Source: JBFLYH01 sp964630235 (lineage in GTDB: Bacteria > Oederibacteriota > JAAXVQ01 > JAUVAV01). Taken from it: DNA of 64,000 bases. Of this stretch, positions 7,291 to 15,196 are shown in pieces. A program made the position numbers and the translations under genes. Each line of letters opens with the position of its first letter. Position 1 is the stretch's first letter. Location of the stretch: the NCBI GenBank assembly GCA_964630235.1, contig CAZVUO010000005.1, positions 225,747 through 289,746 of the forward strand. Direction: 5' to 3'. Below the pieces are notes generated by a model. The model saw only the letters and a list, made by a program, of their open reading frames with translations, made no database searches and was not told where the DNA came from.

Positions 7291-8904
7291 ATGATGGACT
7301 TTCACATCTCACGCCTCGCCCGCACCACGGCTTTCCTCCTGGTCTTCGGCGCGGGCTTCCATTTTTTGTCCGCGCCATGCCAAGCGGCGGCCCTGGAGAA
7401 GTATCTCCTGGTTGTTCCCTTGCGCCCGGAAAACGCCGAAGCTAAAAAACAAGCCTGGTTTGGAAATGCCGCGCGCATGGTTTTTCAGCAAGCCGCCCTC
7501 TCCATGCATACCCTGGTATTTTTGAAGGATGATGAGTTGGCGGCGCTGCAGAAGGAATTCAACCTCGGCGCGGGCGAGCCCGAACCCGGACAGATGGAGC
7601 GCGTGGCGGACAGCCGGGAAATCGCCGTGCTTCATGGCGGCTACCGGCTGGAAGGGGACCGGCTGATCGTCCAGGTCCATCTGATCGCGGGCCGCAACGT
7701 GGAAGCGCGGGTGTTCACCGTCACCGGCTCCACGCGTTCGCTCCGGGCGCTCTTTGCCGGCATCTGGGAACAGGTCTGCAAGAATCTCAATTTGACCGTG
7801 AGTGAACGCGAGCAGCTGCTTTTCAAACGCCTTCCGGGCACCGATGCCTGGGCCGCCCTGCGCGCGTATCATCAAGCCTGGGCGCGCGCCGGCATGAACC
7901 TCGAAAGCGAGGAGGCCTGCCGGTCCGCGCTGCCGCTGGTGGAGCAGGCGCTGAGCCAGGACCCCCAGTTCGTGCCCGCCCTGGCGCTGCGCAGTGAATG
8001 CCGCTGGACGCTGGGGCAGAAGGGACCGTCCCAGGGGAAAAAGACCTCCCGCCTTCAGGCGCAACGCGATCTGGACCGCGCGCTAAAACTTCAGCCCGAA
8101 CATCCCCTGGTCATGAACGCCCAGGTCCGTTTTCACCTGGAACGCGAAGCCTACGCAGAGGCCAGCGCCGTCGGCGAAAAGAACCGTTCCCTCAATCCCG
8201 CCAATTTCCGCAATTATTTACTGCTGGCCGAAGCGTACCGCCGCTTGAACCGGATCCCGGATGCCGAACGGCTTCTCATCTCGGGTTTGGACCAACAGGG
8301 AACCGACCTGCAAAAAAAGCCGTTCAACCTCAACCTGGGTCTGCTGCTCCTGAAAAACAAAGACCATCACGCCGAGATCTATTTGCGTGAAGTGCTGCGG
8401 CTCTCGCCTAAAAATGCCAAATTGCGTTATCTCCGCGCCGGCGCCCTGTATCGGTTGAAGCGGCACCTCGACGCGATGTCCGAAATCCAGCAGGCCGAGG
8501 CAATTAAAAGCTGGCCGGAACTGCTGAAGCTCAAGGGCTTGGTCGCCATGGCACTGGGAAATCTTTTCTATGAAGAAGGCGACTTTGACCGCGCCTACTC
8601 CCACACCACGATCGCCATGAACCTCAAGCCCAACGATTTCGAAGTCATGCTGCTGCTGGCGAAGGTCATGCGAAAAAAAGGGTTTCACGAACAAGCCAGG
8701 CAGCAGCTCGATGCCGCCCGGCGCGCCGTCAGACCCAGCCGCCCCAAGGATCACATGGATTTGGGAACCGAATACGTCGCCCAGGGATTCCGTGCCGAAG
8801 GCGCCAGGGAATACACGGAGTATCTGAAACTCAATCCCAAAGCGCCGGAACGCCGCCACCTCATCTCCTTGATACGGCAATTGCAGGGCGAAACCGATGA
8901 ATGA
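7291..8904 (+). CDS. exported TPR-repeat protein
   Basis: The protein has 537 residues. A signal peptide (residues 1-33, ending APCQAAA) precedes a domain of mixed structure (about 36-170) that looks like the 'TolB-like/adenylate-cyclase-associated' N-terminal domain of many TPR proteins. At least six TPR-like helical hairpins follow (about 190-530). Recurring features are 'A..LDRALKLQPEHPLVMNAQ', 'A....SLNPANFRNYLLLAEAYRRL' and 'GDFDRAYSHTTIAMNLKPNDFEVMLLLAKV'-type pairs. TPR solenoids bind peptides or proteins, and a periplasmic adaptor role is likely. No strong ribosome-binding site is visible before ATG 7291. Its end overlaps the next gene by 8 bp. Confidence 0.82.
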   Translation: MMDFHISRLARTTAFLLVFGAGFHFLSAPCQAAALEKYLLVVPLRPENAEAKKQAWFGNAARMVFQQAALSMHTLVFLKDDELAALQKEFNLGAGEPEPGQMERVADSREIAVLHGGYRLEGDRLIVQVHLIAGRNVEARVFTVTGSTRSLRALFAGIWEQVCKNLNLTVSEREQLLFKRLPGTDAWAALRAYHQAWARAGMNLESEEACRSALPLVEQALSQDPQFVPALALRSECRWTLGQKGPSQGKKTSRLQAQRDLDRALKLQPEHPLVMNAQVRFHLEREAYAEASAVGEKNRSLNPANFRNYLLLAEAYRRLNRIPDAERLLISGLDQQGTDLQKKPFNLNLGLLLLKNKDHHAEIYLREVLRLSPKNAKLRYLRAGALYRLKRHLDAMSEIQQAEAIKSWPELLKLKGLVAMALGNLFYEEGDFDRAYSHTTIAMNLKPNDFEVMLLLAKVMRKKGFHEQARQQLDAARRAVRPSRPKDHMDLGTEYVAQGFRAEGAREYTEYLKLNPKAPERRHLISLIRQLQGETDE

Positions 8905-9607
8905 TGGCCGCCAAAACGCCGCGCGAATCGCGTTGAGCGCCGCGTGCCTGTTTTTCGCGGCCGTACCCGCGGCGGTGGCGCGTACGGAAAAGCCGACCGT
9001 CGTGGTCGAGGATTTTTTCCGGCTCCTCGCTCAAAAGCAATACGGCGAAGCGGCCGAACTGCTGACCAACATTGACCGCAAGAACCTGACCGCCCTGAAA
9101 AACAAAGCCGCCAAAGCGGGGCCGCGCGCCCAACCCGTTCCGGATATCGAAACCATCCTCGCTGATCTGTTTTTCCTCATGCATAGCGAAAAAAACGAAA
9201 AGATGCTGAAAAAATCCCAGGACGGCGAGACGATCCTGCCCACCCGGATCAGTTTTTTCGTCCCGGGGCAGCATTATATCGTGGGCCGGTACGCGGTGGT
9301 GTTCACGAGGGAAACGTACGAATTGACACCCGAACTCACCGGACCGGTACGGGACGATCCCCGCAAGCTCTGGATTGATCCGACCAACGAACTCTCGAAG
9401 GTGCGGGACGAGGCTTACTTCAAGCAATGGTGGGTTTGGGAGGGAGATCGGCTCATCATGCCCGGCGTGGTCTGGCTCCTCCGGGAGAACCGGGTTTGGC
9501 GCATTGACCTGCTCTCGGGAATCGTGCCCCGGGAATCCTTCCGCAAGATCCTGCGCTGGCATTTCGGGCGAGAAATCCTCGAAGAAAATACCAAATCCGG
9601 CAAATAA
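8897..9607 (+). CDS. exported protein of unknown function
   Basis: This 236-residue protein is not recognised. An N-terminal signal peptide (residues about 8-29, cleavage near AVA-RT) is followed by a helical then beta-rich region. The pattern 'VVVEDFFRLLAQKQYGEAAELL' with later 'WWVWEGDRLIMPGVVWLLRENRVWRID' recalls NTF2-like or DUF4878-type lumazine-fold proteins of the cell envelope, but this is only a resemblance. It overlaps the TPR gene (ATGAATGA junction at 8897-8904), so the two are translationally coupled and may work together. It is followed at 10 bp by a convergent gene, with no obvious terminator hairpin between. Confidence 0.6.
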   Translation: MNDGRQNAARIALSAACLFFAAVPAAVARTEKPTVVVEDFFRLLAQKQYGEAAELLTNIDRKNLTALKNKAAKAGPRAQPVPDIETILADLFFLMHSEKNEKMLKKSQDGETILPTRISFFVPGQHYIVGRYAVVFTRETYELTPELTGPVRDDPRKLWIDPTNELSKVRDEAYFKQWWVWEGDRLIMPGVVWLLRENRVWRIDLLSGIVPRESFRKILRWHFGREILEENTKSGK

Positions 9608-9617
9608 TCCGCTGCGA

Positions 9618-10382
9618 TCAGGGCAACTCGGACGGCAGGGGGATTAAAAGCCGCCCGGCCGGGGAAGTGAACTCCATCTCTCCCGAGACCACGGCTTGCT
9701 TTTTGTTTTGCGGCGTCAGGGGCATGCCTTCCAGCGCCAGCGACACCACCGAGGTTTTTCCGGGACCAACGCCGAGTTCGTTTTCGACCGGCCGCAGCGC
9801 CCGGGTCTGTCCGGCCAGTTTGATTTCCGCCCGGATGCGGCGCAACGAGATCGGGACGAGATTGGGATTGGCGACCGACAGCAGGAGGAATTGTTTGCCG
9901 AGCGACCGAACGGTGCGCACTTTGGTCAGGGTCACGCCCGGCAAGAGGGGACTGGAACGGTCGAATTCCTGCTTGAAACTCAGCGGCGTCTGCTGCCATT
10001 GGCTGGCGGTGTGAAGCTTTCCCGAAACCGTGAACCGCTGAGGCGCGGCTGTTTGGGATTCACGCGGGAGCAGGCGCAGGGAGGCGGAGAGGGTTTTTTC
10101 CGCAAACGCGGGCACCATGGGCATTTGGGTGCTGAGGGTTTGGCGGGCGATCTGTTTGCCTAAAGTCAGCGTGACATCCAGACGGGCCAGCAGCAAGGTC
10201 ATCGGATTCGCGTTCCGCACCTTGATCTCCACAAGGTAAGAGGTTGATTCCGGGCTGGCCCACTCGGGTTCCAGTTTAACTACTTCTATTTGGGGCGGAT
10301 CCAAGGTAGGGCTTAAGCTGGCGCATCCGGCCAAACTGCAGCAGGAAAAAATCGCCAGTCCTCGCATCCATCGTCTGCGCAT
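9618..10382 (-). CDS. LEA-type (WHy-domain) lipoprotein
   Basis: The protein has 254 residues from the ATG at 10382, chosen because GGGG lies at a suitable distance; a longer form starting at 10415 places the signal too far inside. A lipobox SLAGC follows a hydrophobic core (Cys at about residue 20). Two related beta-sandwich units can be aligned by eye: residues about 35-125 with 'YLVEIKVRNANPMTLLLARLDVTL', and about 145-235 with 'LLLSVANPNLVPISLRRIRAEIKL'. This 'V.NPN..P..L..I...' pattern is the LEA14/WHy signature. Such proteins are envelope-anchored and linked to desiccation or stress in other organisms; the role here is unknown. It is divergent from the ECF sigma factor gene. Confidence 0.72.
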   Translation of the reverse strand: MRRRWMRGLAIFSCCSLAGCASLSPTLDPPQIEVVKLEPEWASPESTSYLVEIKVRNANPMTLLLARLDVTLTLGKQIARQTLSTQMPMVPAFAEKTLSASLRLLPRESQTAAPQRFTVSGKLHTASQWQQTPLSFKQEFDRSSPLLPGVTLTKVRTVRSLGKQFLLLSVANPNLVPISLRRIRAEIKLAGQTRALRPVENELGVGPGKTSVVSLALEGMPLTPQNKKQAVVSGEMEFTSPAGRLLIPLPSELP

Positions 10383-10501
10383 GCCGTTTTCCCCTTTCAA
10401 ATCAACCTCATTCACTATCCGTCAGCATTTTCACAGAAAAAACATTATTTGGCAACTCTAAAGCCCCCGCGGGGTTGTATCTGCCAAGTACAAGACGGCG
10501 C

Positions 10502-10530
10502 TTGATTTAAAAGTACTTTTGTTTTATAAA
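10502..10530 (+). promoter_or_regulatory. sigma70-like promoter for the ECF sigma factor operon
   Basis: TTGATT (10502-10507), 17 bp, TATAAA (10525-10530). The predicted start is about 10538, giving a leader of about 58 nt. A second possible element just upstream, GGCAACTCT (10451-10459) with GTATCT at 10477-10482 (17-bp gap), weakly resembles an ECF-type promoter and could serve autoregulation; I give that only low weight. Confidence 0.65.
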
Positions 10531-10595
10531 ACATCTCAGTCTTTTGTCTTGTTTTTAGCGGGTGAAATGAACTCCGCAGGAAGTCAGGGGTCTAA

Positions 10596-11192
10596 ATGGT
10601 TGAGAAAGAACTCCAGCAAGGCGAGTTTATTGATCGCGCCCGCCGCGGAGACCGCGAGGCTTTTGAGGTGCTTGTGAAAACGCACACTCATTATATTTAC
10701 AACCTGGCGTACGGGCTGACGGGCGGCAACCGTTCAGAGTCGGACGATCTCACCCAAATGACCTTCATACGGGCTTTTCAAGCCATGGCGCGTTTCGAGG
10801 GGCGTTCGGAATTCAAGACTTGGCTCCACCGCATTACCGTTAATTTGTGGAAAAATTTGGTTCGCAGCCAAAAACGACGCAAATATTTCCAGCATCACTC
10901 CATTGACGAAGCCCCTTCGGCGGATTCCACGGCCAAACCACTGGAACTGGTGGAATCCGGACTGGATCCTTCGGAACGGTATGCGCACCGGGAGACCTCC
11001 CGCCTGGTCAGGGCCGCGATCAATCAGTTGCCGGCCGACGAACGGGAAGTGGTGGTTCTGCGCGACCTGGAAGGCTACGCTTATGAAGAGATCTCCAAAC
11101 TGTGCCGTATTCCACTGGGAACCGTCAAATCACGGTTGGCACGAGCGCGCCGCCTGTTGCGCAGCGCGCTGGATCCCGTTTTGAGGAGCTAA
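10596..11192 (+). CDS. RNA polymerase ECF-type sigma factor
   Basis: This 198-residue protein belongs to the RpoE/SigW type. Region 2 spans residues about 20-95, with 'DDLTQMTFIRAFQAMARFEGRSEFKTWLHRITVN', the core-binding and -10 recognition segment. Region 4 spans about 135-195, with 'LPADEREVVVLRDLEGYAYEEI' and 'IPLGTVKSRLARARRLLR', the -35-binding helix-turn-helix. It would direct RNA polymerase to a small regulon, probably envelope stress. A short spacer precedes a gene that encodes a zinc-finger anti-sigma protein, and ribosome-binding GAGGAGC overlaps its end, so the pair is co-expressed. Confidence 0.93.
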   Translation: MVEKELQQGEFIDRARRGDREAFEVLVKTHTHYIYNLAYGLTGGNRSESDDLTQMTFIRAFQAMARFEGRSEFKTWLHRITVNLWKNLVRSQKRRKYFQHHSIDEAPSADSTAKPLELVESGLDPSERYAHRETSRLVRAAINQLPADEREVVVLRDLEGYAYEEISKLCRIPLGTVKSRLARARRLLRSALDPVLRS

Positions 11193-11197
11193 GCAAG

Positions 11198-12241
11198 ATG
11201 GATTGCCGCGAGTGTTCCGAACTGCTGCCTCTGTACATTGACCGCACGCTCTCCGCGTCCGAAATTGATGAGATCAAAAACCATCTGCAGGACTGCCGCG
11301 CCTGCGGCCGGGAACTTTCCAAATTGGAGGAAACGGTCAATTTGATCTGCGGGCTCGAATGCGTGGAACCGCCCGATGATTTTCACCGGCGGTTCATGGC
11401 CCGCTTCAACCGGGAATGCCCGCCCGCCCGCGGTTGGAACATATGGGGGACCATGGCCCTTTCCACTGCGGCTGCCGCGGCCATGGTGCTGCTGGTTGTG
11501 GTGATGTATAATCCGCTCCCGCCCGTTTCCGATATGCAACACTACGCTGAATCGCAGCCCGCGCAGCTGGCCGATTCCCAAAAGGCCGAGGCCCTGCCGC
11601 CGGCTTTGGCGAAACGGCGCCAGGACGCGCCCGTACGGCGCGCCGACCCATCCGGATCGGATTTGAAAGCCGCCGCCGAGTCCGCCCCGCCGGCGTCCGA
11701 CGCGGAATCCGAATCGTCAAACGCACCAGCAGCCGCTTCCGCCGCATCCCGTCCGTACGCGCGCCGTGCCGGCGGTCTTACTCCCCTGATCACGGCTGTT
11801 GATTTCACCTCCGGCGCGGCCAAAACCACGGCCAGGTCCTTGCAGGCGGCGGGGGCCCCGGCTGAAACGTTGTCCTCCGCGCCGCTGGTCCGCTGGAACG
11901 GCGAGTGGAGCGGCGATTCCTGCCAGGTGAAAGAACCCGGACAACAGGTGCTCCGGTCGCCGGAAGCACTCCGGGATCTCTGGCAGTCGGCGGGTCTGCA
12001 ATCCCTGCCCATGCCCGAGGTGGACTGGCGCCGGGAAATGATCGGCGTAATCTTTCTGGGAGAAAAACCGACCGGCGGCTACGAGGTCCACTTGCGGGAG
12101 CTGCAGCGCCTGCCGGACGCCCTGATGGTCAAATACGCCGTGCGGTCCCCGGAAGGTCCGGCGTCGGCCCAGCTCACGCAGCCCTTTCTGGTCTTCCGCC
12201 TGCCGGCCACGACCGCACCGGTCCAGTTCACGCAGGAATAA
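11198..12241 (+). CDS. membrane anti-sigma factor with zf-HC2 domain and C-terminal PrcB-like domain
   Basis: The protein has 347 residues from ATG 11198. The N-terminal zf-HC2 anti-sigma zinc-binding motif is H-x3-C-x2-C (HLQDCRAC at about 28-35) with an earlier CREC. A single membrane segment lies at about 84-106 (MALSTAAAAAMVLLVVVMY). A long Ala/Pro/Ser-rich linker (about 110-225) leads to a C-terminal domain (about 235-340). That domain has 'REMIGVIFLGEKPTGGYEV', the pattern of the PrcB C-terminal domain first seen in the Treponema dentilisin protease complex. The cytoplasmic zinc finger would hold the sigma factor and the extracytoplasmic PrcB-like domain could sense the signal or contact a protease. 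The longer start at 11102 lies in the sigma gene and is rejected. Confidence 0.85.
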   Translation: MDCRECSELLPLYIDRTLSASEIDEIKNHLQDCRACGRELSKLEETVNLICGLECVEPPDDFHRRFMARFNRECPPARGWNIWGTMALSTAAAAAMVLLVVVMYNPLPPVSDMQHYAESQPAQLADSQKAEALPPALAKRRQDAPVRRADPSGSDLKAAAESAPPASDAESESSNAPAAASAASRPYARRAGGLTPLITAVDFTSGAAKTTARSLQAAGAPAETLSSAPLVRWNGEWSGDSCQVKEPGQQVLRSPEALRDLWQSAGLQSLPMPEVDWRREMIGVIFLGEKPTGGYEVHLRELQRLPDALMVKYAVRSPEGPASAQLTQPFLVFRLPATTAPVQFTQE

Positions 12242-12269
12242 AACCGTCTTACCCCAAGGAGCAAAACCC

Positions 12270-13377
12270 GTGGCAACTTCCGACCTGATCCAATTATCCT
12301 CTCAAATCGAGAAAATGCGGGGGTATCTTTGACCTCGCCGGCAAGCAGGACACGGTCCGCAAGCTGGAAGAATCTCTGGCCCATCCCGATGTCTGGAACG
12401 ACCGGCATCAGGCCAAAAATTTAAACGCCGAACTTTCCCGCCTCCGCAAGGATCTGCAGGCCTTCGAAATTTTAACGCGTCAGCTTTCGGATCTGCAAAC
12501 CGCGGAGGAATTGCTCGCCGAGAGCGACGCGCCCGATCATGAGCTGCAGCGTGACCTGGATCAAGGACTGGTGCGCCTCCGTCAGGCGGTCGAGGAATTC
12601 GAACTGCGCTTTCTGCTGGCCGGGCCCAATGACCGGGACGACGCCATCGTCTCCATCCATCCCGGCGCCGGCGGCACGGAGTCCCAGGATTGGGCCCAGA
12701 TGCTGTACCGCATGTACACCCGCTGGGCGGACCGCAAAGGATACCAGGTGAGCCTGCTGGACTATCTGCCCGGGGAAGAAGCCGGCATCAAATCCGTCAC
12801 CTTTCAGGTGCAGGGCGACTATGCCTTTGGATACCTGCGCGCGGAGAAAGGGGTCCACCGCCTGGTGCGCATCTCCCCCTTTGACGCCAACAAACGCCGG
12901 CACACCTCCTTCGCCTCGCTGGACGTCATGCCGGATATCGAGGAGGAGGTCGAGATCGAGATCAAGGACGAAGACCTGAGAATTGATGTTTTCCGCTCCT
13001 CGGGCGCGGGAGGGCAGCATGTCAACAAAACCGAATCCGCCGTGCGGATGACCCATCTCCCCACGGGCATCGTGGTGCAATGCCAGGAAGACCGCTCGCA
13101 AATTAAAAACCGGGCTAACGCCATGAAAGTGCTGAAAGCCCGACTGTACATGCGCGCCCAGGAGGAAAAAGCCGAAAAAACCCGCCAGCTGTACGGCGAG
13201 AAGAAAGACATCTCATTCGGAAGCCAAATCCGCTCTTATGTTTTTCAACCCTACAGCCTGATCAAGGATCACCGGACCAACCACGAAGTGGGGGATGTCC
13301 AGCGCGTGATGGATGGGGACCTGGACCCGTTCATCGAAGCCTATCTCCGCCAGCAGCAGACTGTCAGCGCCGCATGA
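12270..13377 (+). CDS. prfB: peptide chain release factor 2 with programmed +1 frameshift
   Basis: RF2 terminates translation at UGA and UAA. The coding sequence is join(12270..12329, 12331..13377). A GTG start at 12270 follows AAGGA (12256-12260). After 20 codons the ribosome meets CGG GGG TAT CTT TGA C, the classic RF2 autoregulatory site: SD-like GGGGG at 12319-12323, slippery CTT at 12327-12329, in-frame TGA at 12330-12332. A +1 shift continues with GAC for 348 more codons. The protein has the SPF codon-recognition tripeptide (in 'RISPFDANK', nt about 12871-12897) and the GGQ catalytic motif (in 'GAGGQHVNK', nt about 13003-13029). Plain ORF callers start it internally at 12511. It overlaps the next gene by ATGA. 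Confidence 0.97.
12318..12333 (+). promoter_or_regulatory. RF2 programmed frameshift element
   Basis: CGGGGGTATCTTTGAC contains the SD-like stimulator, slippery CUU and UGA with the unfavourable +4 C. Low RF2 activity makes the ribosome pause at UGA and slip +1, so the protein regulates its own synthesis. The arrangement is the same as in E. coli prfB. Confidence 0.95.
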
Positions 13378-14186
13378 CGCTTCGTTCCTGGTGCGGGCGT
13401 CTGCTCCTGATCGGGTTCACGGCCTGGCCCGCCGCGGTGGAGGCGTATTCCTTTTCCCGCATGCTCGTCTACGATGTCCGCGGCCGCGACCGGGAGGAAA
13501 CCGCCCTGATCCTGGAACAGCGCGGCAACGAGGTCACGGTCTGGTTCAAGAATTATTTGGGACGGCGCACCGGTGCCGTGCCCCTGGCCGAGTATCAATC
13601 CTGTTTTGAAACGTTCCGCGCCATCCGTCAATTCGCGCTGAAACCCGAATACCGGGGCAAACCCCTGCGCGCCACGGCCGCGCACGGCCTGATCACCCTC
13701 GCGTGGCAGGACGAGAAGGGCAAACAGATCCAGACCATCCGCTACTACGCCCCCGAACATACCCTGGATGATTTCCGGTCCGCTTTCAACCGCATCTGGG
13801 CCTTGTCCCGTTACGCCATCCTCGCGCTCGAGTCTTTGGAAAGCCCGCGTGCGGAATACGTGGAGGAAGCCGTCTATTTTCTCTCGGGCTCCGGCTGGAT
13901 GACCGTCGCGGAGCTCAGGGATGTCGTGGATTATTACGTGCAGCGCAATCAAGGGGAACGCGCCGCGCGCGGGGTCTGGAAAGCCCTGGATCTGAAATAC
14001 GCGCCGTCCAGCGCCTTCAGCCAGCGCCGATTTTTGGAATATTGCGTGGAGCAGAGTATGCTGCGCCTGGGACCCAGCGCGCGCGTTTTTCTCACGGCAC
14101 ATCAAGGCCGCTGGCAAAACCGCAAGGGGAAGTTGGCCGCCAAAATCCTGGATACGCTGAACACCGCTTTGTCCACTAACCCGTAG
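13374..14186 (+). CDS. exported protein of unknown function
   Basis: This 270-residue protein is not recognised. A signal peptide is likely (residues 1-24, ending VEA-YS). It has a predicted beta-rich start ('YDVRGRDREETALILEQRGNEVTVWFKNY') and a helical C-terminal half ending in basic helices ('HQGRWQNRKGKLAAKIL'). No catalytic motif is seen. The start codon overlaps the prfB stop (ATGA at 13374-13377), so it is translated with prfB. This coupling is likely incidental to function. Confidence 0.6.
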   Translation: MTLRSWCGRLLLIGFTAWPAAVEAYSFSRMLVYDVRGRDREETALILEQRGNEVTVWFKNYLGRRTGAVPLAEYQSCFETFRAIRQFALKPEYRGKPLRATAAHGLITLAWQDEKGKQIQTIRYYAPEHTLDDFRSAFNRIWALSRYAILALESLESPRAEYVEEAVYFLSGSGWMTVAELRDVVDYYVQRNQGERAARGVWKALDLKYAPSSAFSQRRFLEYCVEQSMLRLGPSARVFLTAHQGRWQNRKGKLAAKILDTLNTALSTNP

Positions 14187-14206
14187 CGAAACCAGCCGGA
14201 TCATAC

Positions 14207-14212
14207 TATAAT
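14207..14212 (+). promoter_or_regulatory. probable -10 element upstream of sppA
   Basis: A perfect TATAAT lies 43 bp before the sppA ATG. The hexamer 17 bp upstream (TAGCGA, 14184-14189) matches the -35 consensus poorly, so the promoter may need an activator or be weak. Confidence 0.5.
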
Positions 14213-14254
14213 GAGCACACGGGCGGCGGTCTTTCCGACCCGAGGAGTGGATAA

Positions 14255-15196
14255 ATGAACATCCAGCATCGCGATTTGTTCCTGGTTCTGGCGGGACTCG
14301 CCGGATTTGGTCTGCTGGTTTTGCTCGCGCTGGTCAGCCTGGCCCGGGTGTCAGGCGGATACGTGGGATTAATCCAGATCGAAGGCGTTTTGCTCGAAGA
14401 CCGCACCGTGATCAAGCAGCTCCACCGGCTGCGGGACCACCCCCGGGTCAAAGCGGTTGTCATACGCCTCAATACGCCCGGCGGCACCCTCGCCGCGGCA
14501 CAGTCCATCGCCGAGGAAATGTCCAAACTCCGCCGCGCGGGCAAGCCGGTCGTGGCGGCCATGGCGGAAGTCTGCGCCTCGGCGGGATTTTTCATCAGCT
14601 GCGCGGCGGACCGGAGCTATGCCGCGCCGGGGAGCATTACCGGTTCCATCGGGGCCATTCTGCGCTATCCCGAAGCCGGCGCGCTGTTTCGCAAGATCGG
14701 CGTCCGCGTGGAAGTGGTGAAAAGCAGTCCGTACAAGGACATGGGCGATTTCTCCCGGCCCCTAACGCCGGACGAGCGGCGTCTTCTCCAGTCCGTGCTG
14801 GACGATATGCACGCGCAATTTTTGGAAATGGTCCTGGACACGCGCGGCGACAAGATCGCCAGCAGCCTGGCCAAGCGCCGCAACCTGCCGTTGACGGATC
14901 TCGCGCCCGAAGCGGTCAAGGCCGAACTGCAGACCCTTGCCGACGGCCGGATTTTCTCCGGAAGGCAGGCGCAAGCCCTGGGCCTGGTGGACCATCTCGG
15001 CAATCTGGACGACGCCGTGGACCTGGCCGCCCGTCTGGGAGGCCTTCGTGGAAAACCCCGCGTGTGGCGGGAAAAACCTCCCACCCTGTGGCAGCGGTGG
15101 CTGCAAGGCCTTTCGGCCCCCGAACTCACCTTGGCCTCGGGCTGGTGGCCGGAGATTCTCCAGGCCTGGCTCCGCCGGTGGCAGCTGACGCCATGA
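14255..15196 (+). CDS. sppA: signal peptide peptidase SppA-type serine protease (S49, short form)
   Basis: This 313-residue S49 peptidase cleaves remnant signal peptides in the membrane. An N-terminal membrane anchor (residues about 8-30) is followed by 'VVIRLNTPGGTLAAAQ' (about 68-83), then 'VCASAGFFISCAA' (about 107-119). The latter contains the nucleophile Ser in the position of the usual ASGGYY motif, here ASAGFF. The Lys general base lies in 'SSPYKDMGDFSRPLT' (about 153-167). GAGGAG precedes the ATG. The stop overlaps the next start by 4 bp. The single catalytic repeat is the short bacterial form (about 300 aa). Confidence 0.92.
   Translation: MNIQHRDLFLVLAGLAGFGLLVLLALVSLARVSGGYVGLIQIEGVLLEDRTVIKQLHRLRDHPRVKAVVIRLNTPGGTLAAAQSIAEEMSKLRRAGKPVVAAMAEVCASAGFFISCAADRSYAAPGSITGSIGAILRYPEAGALFRKIGVRVEVVKSSPYKDMGDFSRPLTPDERRLLQSVLDDMHAQFLEMVLDTRGDKIASSLAKRRNLPLTDLAPEAVKAELQTLADGRIFSGRQAQALGLVDHLGNLDDAVDLAARLGGLRGKPRVWREKPPTLWQRWLQGLSAPELTLASGWWPEILQAWLRRWQLTP

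Noticed and set aside
12511..13377. prfB starting at ATG 12511
   Set aside because: The GTG at 12270 with the frameshift element gives the complete RF2 N-terminal domain.
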